From the NCBI GenBank assembly GCA_937995495.1, contig CALKKA010000178.1, positions 1 to 17,736 on the forward strand: DNA of 17,736 nucleotides, in the 5' to 3' direction. Positions within the stretch are counted from its first letter, which is position 1; each line of letters begins with the position of its first letter. Positions 12,111 to 17,736 of this stretch are shown one piece after another. A program made the position numbers and the translations under genes. Source of the DNA: an uncultured Phycisphaerae bacterium. GTDB taxonomy: Bacteria; Planctomycetota; Phycisphaerae; Sedimentisphaerales; Anaerohalosphaeraceae. The notes under the pieces are model-generated. The model saw only the letters and a program-made list of their open reading frames with translations, did no database searches and was not told where the DNA came from.

Positions 12111-14765
12111 ATGGAATCAACATTGAAGACGGCTCATAAGGACAAACACCAGATGCAGACAGTACGCACCTTTACGGTTAAGCCATCGTTGCCGCCCGCC
12201 CTTGAGGATTTGCAGTTTATCGCCCATAACCTTTACTGGTCTTGGCATTATGATATCACGGAGATTTTCCGCAGGATTGATTATGATCTCTGGAAAGAGT
12301 GCGGCCATAATCCAATTAAGATGCTGGGTTTAGTTTCACAGGCCCGCCTCGAAGATCTGGCCGGGAATGAGGGGTTTATTTATCAGCTTAAAGAAGCCCG
12401 AAAAACACTCGAGCAGACACTTAATGCCCCTTCGTGGTTTAGTAAGATCTATGCTCGCCAGGAACATCACCCGGTTATTGCCTATTTCAGCGCAGAGTTT
12501 GGGATTCACGAATCGGTTCCCATCTACTCTGGCGGCTTGGGGATGCTGGCTGGCGACCATCTCAAAAGCGCTTCGGACTTGGGGATTCCCCTCGTTGCTG
12601 TGGGCCTGATGTATCAAAAGGGCTATTTCCGCCAGTATCTGAACACCGATGGTTGGCAGCAGGAACACTATCTGGAGAACGATTTCCATAATATGCCGTT
12701 AGAATTGGTACAGAAAGAAAATGGCAAAGAGTTGAGGATCAACCTGCAGTTCCCCGACCGCACTGTGCAGTTGCAGGTATGGAAAGCTATGGTGGGCCGT
12801 GTTTCTTTATATCTGCTGGATACGAATCTGTCATGCAATGCTCCTCAGGACCGTACGATTACACAAACGCTTTATGGCGGTGACTCTGAAATGAGGATTT
12901 GCCAGGAAATCGTATTGGGAATCGGTGGTTTGAAGGCATTGTTTGCACTGGATTTGGAACCCACGGTTTGCCACATGAACGAAGGTCATGCGGCCTTTAT
13001 GGCGCTGGAACGTGTGCGGAAGCTCAAGAATAAACATAATTTGACATTCAACGAAGCTTTTGAGATGGCCAAAGCCAGTCATGTATTCACGGTCCACACC
13101 CCAGTTGCAGCCGGAAGCGATGAGTTCCCTGTTGACATGATCGATCGATACTTTGGCCATTATTACGGTACACTTGGCATTAATCGCGAACAGTTTCTGG
13201 CGTTGGGACGTGTTCATCCGGAAGACGGCCATGAAAGTTTTAAGATGCCCGTTTTGGCGCTGAAGACCAGTGCTTTTCGCAACGGCGTCAGTCAGCTTCA
13301 CGGCGATGTGTCCCGTAAGATATGGTCCGGGTTATGGCCGGAGCTGCCGGTCGCTGAGGTGCCGATCAGCGCAATTACAAACGGCGTTCATGCCAGGACC
13401 TGGCTCAGCCCTGAACTAAACTCACTCTATGAACGATACCTCGGCGCCCGTTGGGCGGATGAGGCCGTGGATAAATCTATCTGGCACAACCTGGATCAGG
13501 TGCCGGATGAGGAGTTATGGCGGATTCATCAGCGCGGCAAAGAGCGGATGATCGGGTTTGCCCGCAAGCGCCTCAAACGCCAACTTCAACGACGCGGTGC
13601 TTTCCATACGGAGCTAAGCTGGGCTGAAGAAGTACTTGATCCGGAGGCATTGACCATTGGTTTTGCCCGTCGATTTGCCACCTATAAACGCGGCAACCTG
13701 TTGCTTCAAGATTCGCAGCGACTGATTAAACTGCTAACTCAAACGGAAATGCCCGTGCAGTTTATCTTTGCCGGCAAGGCGCACCCCCGCGATACAGCAG
13801 GCAAGGAACTGATCCGTCAGATCGTACATTTTGCATCGGAGCATCCCGAAATCCGTCGCCGATTGATTTTCCTTGAAGATTACGATATGGATATTGCCCG
13901 TTATATGGTACAGGGCGTTGATATCTGGCTGAATAACCCCCGTCGCCCGATGGAGGCCAGTGGAACCAGCGGCATGAAAGCTGCGATCAATGGTGTGCTG
14001 AATATGAGTACGCTTGACGGTTGGTGGTGTGAAGGTTACATCCCCGACGGTGGCTGGATCATTGGTGCTGGTGAAGAATACGATGATCTCTCCTATCAGG
14101 ATCAGGTCGAAGGACAGGCCATCTACAACCTGCTTGAGCAGGAAGTGGTGCCGTTATTCTTCAATCGAGGCAAAGATCGTCTGCCGCGGCGGTGGATTCG
14201 TCGTATGAAGAATACGATCAAGTGGTGCGCTCCACGATTCAACACAAGCCGGATGGTTGCTGAGTATACCCGAAAGTTTTATCATCCCGCGGACAGACAG
14301 TGGGAAGAACTGACCGCTAATGGTATGGAGCGGGTAAAAGCTCTGTCAGATTGGAAAGTGAAAGTCCGCCAGGATTGGTCGGATCTTGAAATTCGTGATG
14401 TTCAGACCCGCACCCTTGACGGTGAAACCTTTACAGAATTTGGCGATCAACAGTCTGAGCTGTCGGTTGGTTCAGAAGTTCAGGTCCGGGCAGCGATCCA
14501 TCTGGGCCGTTTGGAACCGACGGATGTAGCGGTTCAGGTTTACTTTGGCCATGTCGATTCCTCAGGTCGCATCAAAGACGGACAGATAGCTGAAATGACC
14601 TATGAGCAGGACACTCTGGATCCTCAGCAAGTCGCGACTTTTTCAGGGACAATTCCGTGCAGGATTTCCGGACGGCATGGTTATGCATTGCGAATTCTGC
14701 CCCAGCACCCAGACTTGGTCGAACCTTACGAATCCGGTCTGATTCTTTGGGAGTCCGGTCACTAA
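12111..14765 (+). CDS. glgP: Alpha-glucan (glycogen) phosphorylase, DUF3417-containing type
   Basis: PLP-dependent glycosyltransferase of family GT35 that releases glucose-1-phosphate from glycogen or maltodextrin. It is 884 residues from this start. The N-terminal region (DLQFIAHNLYWSWHYD) is the DUF3417 segment found in the bacterial alpha-glucan phosphorylase subfamily, distinct from the E. coli GlgP/MalP type. Other motifs are YFSAEFGIHESVPIYSGGLG, CHMNEGHAAF, FTVHTPVAAGSD, RFATYKRGNLLL and the PLP lysine in EASGTSGMKAAING (K623). A C-terminal extension of about 130 residues follows the catalytic core. The start at 12111 is preferred because AAGGA (12099-12103) is 7 nt ahead; the in-frame ATG at 12093 would add six residues with only a weak ribosome site. 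Its product feeds glucose-6-phosphate after phosphoglucomutase, the substrate of the zwf enzyme upstream. Confidence 0.95.
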   Translation: MESTLKTAHKDKHQMQTVRTFTVKPSLPPALEDLQFIAHNLYWSWHYDITEIFRRIDYDLWKECGHNPIKMLGLVSQARLEDLAGNEGFIYQLKEARKTLEQTLNAPSWFSKIYARQEHHPVIAYFSAEFGIHESVPIYSGGLGMLAGDHLKSASDLGIPLVAVGLMYQKGYFRQYLNTDGWQQEHYLENDFHNMPLELVQKENGKELRINLQFPDRTVQLQVWKAMVGRVSLYLLDTNLSCNAPQDRTITQTLYGGDSEMRICQEIVLGIGGLKALFALDLEPTVCHMNEGHAAFMALERVRKLKNKHNLTFNEAFEMAKASHVFTVHTPVAAGSDEFPVDMIDRYFGHYYGTLGINREQFLALGRVHPEDGHESFKMPVLALKTSAFRNGVSQLHGDVSRKIWSGLWPELPVAEVPISAITNGVHARTWLSPELNSLYERYLGARWADEAVDKSIWHNLDQVPDEELWRIHQRGKERMIGFARKRLKRQLQRRGAFHTELSWAEEVLDPEALTIGFARRFATYKRGNLLLQDSQRLIKLLTQTEMPVQFIFAGKAHPRDTAGKELIRQIVHFASEHPEIRRRLIFLEDYDMDIARYMVQGVDIWLNNPRRPMEASGTSGMKAAINGVLNMSTLDGWWCEGYIPDGGWIIGAGEEYDDLSYQDQVEGQAIYNLLEQEVVPLFFNRGKDRLPRRWIRRMKNTIKWCAPRFNTSRMVAEYTRKFYHPADRQWEELTANGMERVKALSDWKVKVRQDWSDLEIRDVQTRTLDGETFTEFGDQQSELSVGSEVQVRAAIHLGRLEPTDVAVQVYFGHVDSSGRIKDGQIAEMTYEQDTLDPQQVATFSGTIPCRISGRHGYALRILPQHPDLVEPYESGLILWESGH

Positions 14766-14789
14766 CATCGTATTACAATTGAGGACTTC

Positions 14790-14822
14790 AAAGCCGCATT
14801 CAAGTTGAATGCGGCTTTTTTT
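14790..14822 (+). terminator. Intrinsic terminator after phosphorylase gene
   Basis: AAAGCCGCATTC (14790-14801) pairs with GAATGCGGCTTT (14807-14818) around a 5-base loop, followed by a T-run to 14822. It is a textbook terminator on the plus strand. On the minus strand it could weakly end the convergent peptidase transcript, but the U-tract there is short. Confidence 0.9.
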
Positions 14823-14834
14823 GTGGGCTAACCG

Positions 14835-15944
14835 TCAAAGAACCTCGCTGGCGATGCGATTATACATCTGGCGGGCTTGCTCCATTTGAGAAATTTCGAT
14901 GAATTCATCAGGTTTGTGGCACAGCGAACCGTCGCCAGGGCCGAAGATCAGAACCGGGGCATTCAATCTCTCATAATACGGCCCGTCCGTGGTGAAACCG
15001 ACCGCGAGTGTTTCATCAATTCCTGTTGCGCGGCAGACGGCTTTAACAAACGGTATTTCGGGAGAGGTTTCAAGTGCATCGACAGCGCGAATGATCGAGA
15101 TCTGTGTTTTGAAGTCTGGATCAATTTTGCTGATATTACCACAGAGGTTTTGAAGGTCAGTGATAATTTCAGAATGGTCCTGACCGGGCAGGGTGCGGAT
15201 GTCGATTTCGAGTAAGCAACTGTCGGGCACGATATTTGTGGCGCTGCCGCCATCGATCCGGTTGAGACTCATTGAGCAACCCCCCAGCAGTGGGTGGGGC
15301 GTATGCGGGATCTTCCAACTTTGGAGCCGATTTAAAAGGGCGTTCATTTTCAGGATAGCATTAATTCCCGCTTGAGGCGTGGATCCATGAGCGGTTTTTC
15401 CAAAAGTCTGTACTTTAAGCCACAGAATACCCCGATGTGCTCTGAATATCTTCATCCCAGTGGGTTCGGTGATGACAACGCCGACAGGATTTTGAACTTT
15501 CGACTGGTACTCTTCGACAAATCGCTTGACGCCGCAACTGTCCGTTTCTTCGCCTGCCGTCGCAGCAAAGATGACGCGGCCATTGAATGGCTTCTTACGC
15601 AGATCGACGATCGCCATCGCCGCCGCACAAAGACCGCCAAGCATATCCACAGCACCCCGGCCGACAATGCGGGCGTCCGTTTCGACCGGACAGAATGGGT
15701 CACTCTTCCAGTGTTCCTTGGAAGCGGGTACAACATCCAAATGAGCACCGAACAGCAGGGTCGGAGCATTGGCATCATTGCTGCCAATGGATGCAATGAC
15801 ATTGGCGCGTCTCGAGCCCCAATGGTCAAGGGACACCTCAATGCCGTTTTGATCAAAGAAATCTGCCAATACCTCGCCAGCTCTCAACTCCCCATTTTCA
15901 AGGGTTGGGGCCGACTGAATAAGATGCTTGAGTAATTCTTTCAT
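14835..15944 (-). CDS. M20-family metallopeptidase/deacylase (ArgE/DapE/carboxypeptidase G2 group)
   Basis: Two-metal zinc hydrolase of 369 residues, within the usual range for ArgE/DapE. The metal ligands are all visible: H68 with D70 (LFGAHLDVVP), bridging D100 (GRGAVDMLGG), catalytic E132 and ligand E133 (AGEETDSCG), E160 (ITEPTG) and H343 (LCHKPDEF). H186 in the dimerisation-domain motif FGKTAHGSTP is the conserved transition-state histidine. Likely substrates are N-acetyl-ornithine (ArgE), N-succinyl-diaminopimelate (DapE) or a related acyl amino acid; sequence alone does not settle this and there is no pathway neighbour. It has no signal peptide, so it is cytoplasmic. The ATG at 15942-15944 has no strong Shine-Dalgarno. 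It is convergent with the phosphorylase gene. Confidence 0.92.
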   Translation of the reverse strand: MKELLKHLIQSAPTLENGELRAGEVLADFFDQNGIEVSLDHWGSRRANVIASIGSNDANAPTLLFGAHLDVVPASKEHWKSDPFCPVETDARIVGRGAVDMLGGLCAAAMAIVDLRKKPFNGRVIFAATAGEETDSCGVKRFVEEYQSKVQNPVGVVITEPTGMKIFRAHRGILWLKVQTFGKTAHGSTPQAGINAILKMNALLNRLQSWKIPHTPHPLLGGCSMSLNRIDGGSATNIVPDSCLLEIDIRTLPGQDHSEIITDLQNLCGNISKIDPDFKTQISIIRAVDALETSPEIPFVKAVCRATGIDETLAVGFTTDGPYYERLNAPVLIFGPGDGSLCHKPDEFIEISQMEQARQMYNRIASEVL

Positions 15945-16074
15945 ATAGTAGACTCACAATGTCCTGAGGTGAAGGGGCGTCTTCAGTCTTCGCTGGCGAT
16001 TATGCCAGAAACACGAAATTCTACGGGTTGTCATCGTAAATGACGAGTGAAAATGGAAAAAAACAAAAAAAATG

Positions 16075-16102
16075 TTGCGGAATATCTCATTTGAGACATA
16101 AT
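16075..16102 (+). promoter_or_regulatory. Candidate promoter with palindrome ahead of the zinc-ribbon gene
   Basis: TTGCGG (16075-16080) and CATAAT (16097-16102) are separated by 16 nt, with a perfect inverted repeat TCTCATTTGAGA (16085-16096) filling most of the spacer, a typical operator position. The -10 matches at 5 of 6, the -35 at only 3 of 6. The rest of the 209-nt divergent gap (15945-16153) holds no gene that I can see. Confidence 0.3.
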
Positions 16103-16153
16103 AATCGTTCATAGACGCGATGTGTATCTTTACAAGTTAAAAAAGGAATGCGA

Positions 16154-16891
16154 ATGGGACCTGTTTTAAATGGTTTGGTTAAATTACAGCGTGTTGAGAA
16201 TCGCCTTAGGGCGGTAAAAACAAAACTGGCCAGATGCCGAAGAGGCGTGTTATTTCAGGAAAACCAGTTGCGCACATTGCAGAACGCGCTTGAAGCAAAA
16301 CAGGAGGAGATCAAGCAGGCCAAACTTCAGGTCGGGCGTCTGGAGATGGACCTCAAGTCGCGGGACGAGCAGATCGATAAATATCGCAATCAGCTGAATC
16401 TTGCACGCACCAATAAGGAATACTCTGCCCTGCTGACCGAGTTAAACACCGCTAAAGCCGATGATTCCAAGATTGAAACGCAGGTTCTGGAGTTGATGAA
16501 GAATGTTGAGACCGATGAGGCTGCTTGTGAAGAGATCAAGGCGGAGATAGAGACCCAGCGTTCCAAGGTTGACGAGATTCGAAAAGAAGCTGAAAGTAAA
16601 GCCCTTGAGCTTGAAAAAGATATTGCAGAGGTTCAGGCCGAGTGGGATGCCGAGGCCAAAGACATTCCTGCCGAGGCGCTTCAGTTTTTTCATCGCGTGG
16701 CTGAAACCTATGATGGTGAGGCTATGGCCGAAGTTGAGCAGGTCGATGAAAGCTCGCAATCTTACAGCTGCGGCGGCTGCTTTATGAGAATCCCCTCAGA
16801 AATTGTAAATGTACTTAGCGGTAAAGATGACATCGTTCGCTGTTCAAACTGTACGCGGATTTTGTATCTCAAAAAAGATGCCATTGAATGA
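16154..16891 (+). CDS. Coiled-coil C4-type zinc-ribbon protein (CT398/HP0958-like)
   Basis: It is 245 residues. Residues 5-170 are a long charged coiled coil (e.g. LEAKQEEIKQAKLQVGRLEM) including the family hallmark RTNKEYSALLTEL. Residues 200-240 are a zinc ribbon with C206/C209 and C230/C233 (SCGGC and RCSNC). The fold is that of Chlamydia CT398 and Helicobacter HP0958 (FlgZ), which bind sigma-54 and flagellar or secretion partners or RNA; which role applies here is unknown. The start at 16154 is preferred to 16148: AAGGA (16143-16147) touches the earlier ATG with no spacer but is 6 nt from the later one. The next gene encodes an RNase HI domain. A zinc-ribbon/RNase HI pair also occurs in Mycobacterium (Rv2229c-Rv2228c, from memory), suggesting a conserved functional link. 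Confidence 0.9.
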   Translation: MGPVLNGLVKLQRVENRLRAVKTKLARCRRGVLFQENQLRTLQNALEAKQEEIKQAKLQVGRLEMDLKSRDEQIDKYRNQLNLARTNKEYSALLTELNTAKADDSKIETQVLELMKNVETDEAACEEIKAEIETQRSKVDEIRKEAESKALELEKDIAEVQAEWDAEAKDIPAEALQFFHRVAETYDGEAMAEVEQVDESSQSYSCGGCFMRIPSEIVNVLSGKDDIVRCSNCTRILYLKKDAIE

Positions 16892-16897
16892 AAACAC

Positions 16898-16931
16898 GCC
16901 GGCTTAACCAAAATTGAGACCGGCTTTTTTT
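16898..16931 (+). terminator. Weak intrinsic terminator between zinc-ribbon and RNase HI fusion genes
   Basis: GCCGG (16898-16902) pairs with CCGGC (16920-16924) across a 17-base loop, followed directly by seven T. The stem is short, so read-through into the next gene is likely. Confidence 0.5.
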
Positions 16932-16966
16932 GTGTCCGGCAGCCTTTCAGCCAGGAGAAATTCAGC

Positions 16967-17736
16967 GTGTACCAGCAAGTGGATTTATTCACAGACGGCG
17001 GCAGCCGCGGCAACCCGGGACCCGGGGGAGCCGGATTTATAATCAAAACTCCAAGCGGCGAAGCCATCTTATCCCGCGGGATTTTCTTAGGACAAACAAC
17101 CAATAATGTGGCGGAATATACCGCGGTGCGAGAGGGGCTTACTGCGGCCACGGACATGCAGGCCCAGTCTGTTCGGCTTTTTAGCGATAGCCAGTTGCTG
17201 GTTCGTCAACTCAATGGCCAGTACAAAGTTAAAAGCGAAAACCTCAAAAGCCTTTATGCCGATTGTATGGAGCTCCTGTCATCTTTTGCGTCATGGCAAG
17301 TGACACATGTTTTCCGAGAGAAAAACACCGAAGCTGATGCTATGGCGAATAAGGCGATGGACAAAAAGGCCAATGTCCAGATTCAGCACAAACCGGGAAA
17401 GTCCGGATGCAAAAAACTGCGGTTGGGCATTCTGCTTAGCGGCGGCGGGCGGACCATGACCAATATTCAGCACGAAATTGAGGCCGGATTTCTCAATGCC
17501 GAGATCGTTGCTGTTATCAGTTCATTGTCAAATGTCAGGGGTGTGCAATTGGCCGAAGCTCTGGGGTTAGAACCGGTGGTCATTCGAAAAAAGGACTACC
17601 CAGACATCGAGCAGTTCAGCGCAAAAATTGCCAATACTCTTGATGACGCCAAGGTCGATCTGGTTGTGCAGGCTGGTTGGATGTGTTTATGGCACATCCC
17701 CGCCAATTATGAAAATCGCGTGATGAATATCCACCC
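16967..17736 (+). CDS. rnhA-purN: RNase HI - phosphoribosylglycinamide formyltransferase-like fusion (3' end outside window)
   Basis: Open frame of 256 codons running off the window end. Start is GTG at 16967, with AGGAG (16953-16957) 9 nt before it. Residues 1-133 are a complete RNase HI domain that cuts RNA in RNA-DNA hybrids: D10 (TDGGSRGNPGPGGAG), E50 (NNVAEYTAVREGL), D74 (FSDSQLLVRQL) and D124 (EKNTEADAMANKAM) give the four acidic metal ligands. After a basic linker of about 17 residues (134-150) comes a formyltransferase fold: LRLGILLSGGGRT, AEIVAVISSLSNVRG, DLVVQAGWM and ENRVMNIHP. The last contains the expected catalytic Asn and His. The frame was checked codon by codon with no stop, so this is a true fusion as sequenced. 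PurN converts GAR to formyl-GAR in purine synthesis. The GAR phosphate loop reads GGGRT instead of the E. coli GNGSN, so the substrate is less certain than the fold. Confidence 0.88.
   Translation, partial: MYQQVDLFTDGGSRGNPGPGGAGFIIKTPSGEAILSRGIFLGQTTNNVAEYTAVREGLTAATDMQAQSVRLFSDSQLLVRQLNGQYKVKSENLKSLYADCMELLSSFASWQVTHVFREKNTEADAMANKAMDKKANVQIQHKPGKSGCKKLRLGILLSGGGRTMTNIQHEIEAGFLNAEIVAVISSLSNVRGVQLAEALGLEPVVIRKKDYPDIEQFSAKIANTLDDAKVDLVVQAGWMCLWHIPANYENRVMNIH

Noticed and set aside
12831..13301. 156-residue minus-strand reading frame
   Set aside because: Antisense to the catalytic core of the phosphorylase; no independent support.
15372..15935. 187-residue plus-strand reading frame
   Set aside because: Lies wholly antisense to the M20 peptidase, whose catalytic motifs are complete; composition and lack of any recognisable motif mark it as a shadow.
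1..17736. CRISPR arrays, insertion sequences, tRNA or rRNA genes
   Set aside because: No regularly spaced repeats, transposase motifs, terminal inverted repeats or tRNA/rRNA signatures were seen; base composition looks even throughout.

Overview
The window has about 50% GC, is gene-dense, and reads as ordinary bacterial chromosome from an anaerobic or microaerophilic bacterium. The best guess is the Planctomycetota (Phycisphaerae-like) or a close PVC relative. This rests on memory of protein style: a planctomycete-type formyltransferase, an NQR cluster without nqrA, and an alpha-glucan phosphorylase with a DUF3417 N-terminus. No phylogeny could be run, so treat the assignment as moderate to low confidence. 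I see no mobile element, CRISPR array, tRNA or rRNA. No stretch longer than 300 bases lacks a gene; the longest gap is about 260 bases.

Region 1 (1-3945, all +) is an oxygen, peroxide, superoxide and iron defence block. It holds rubrerythrin, thiol peroxidase Tpx, a flavodiiron protein, two-iron-centre desulfoferrodoxin, ferritin and a second four-helix ferritin-like protein. From Tpx onward the genes are 15-41 nt apart. All the expected metal-binding and catalytic residues are readable. A 12-bp stem-loop closes the block.

Region 2 (4042-8769, +) is an Na+-NQR/RNF-type respiratory complex, nqrB-C-D-E-F, with ATGA stop/start overlaps at B/C and D/E and a few-base overlap at C/D. No nqrA is present, and NqrB, NqrC and NqrF are all shorter than the classical Vibrio subunits. 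The cluster continues with an uncharacterised 157-residue protein and a 54-residue rubredoxin, ending at a strong 14-bp terminator. Rubredoxin is the usual electron donor for rubrerythrin, flavodiiron protein and superoxide reductase, so regions 1 and 2 may be linked functionally as well as by position.

Region 3 (8844-14765) carries glucose-6-phosphate dehydrogenase (+, probably weak or no Shine-Dalgarno) and convergent ribosomal protein L21 (-, without the usual rpmA partner), separated by a bidirectional terminator. A D-amino-acid-transaminase-like enzyme and an alpha-glucan phosphorylase (both +) follow. Carbon storage breakdown, the oxidative pentose phosphate entry (NADPH) and a possible peptidoglycan D-amino-acid supply lie here.

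Region 4 (14835-17736) holds an M20 metallopeptidase/deacylase (-), a coiled-coil C4 zinc-ribbon protein (+), and an open-ended gene (+). That last gene encodes a complete RNase HI domain fused in frame to the start of a phosphoribosylglycinamide-formyltransferase-like domain, cut by the window end. The most notable items are this fusion, the minimal NqrA-less NQR cluster tied to a rubredoxin, and the Cys/His-rich unknown protein between them.
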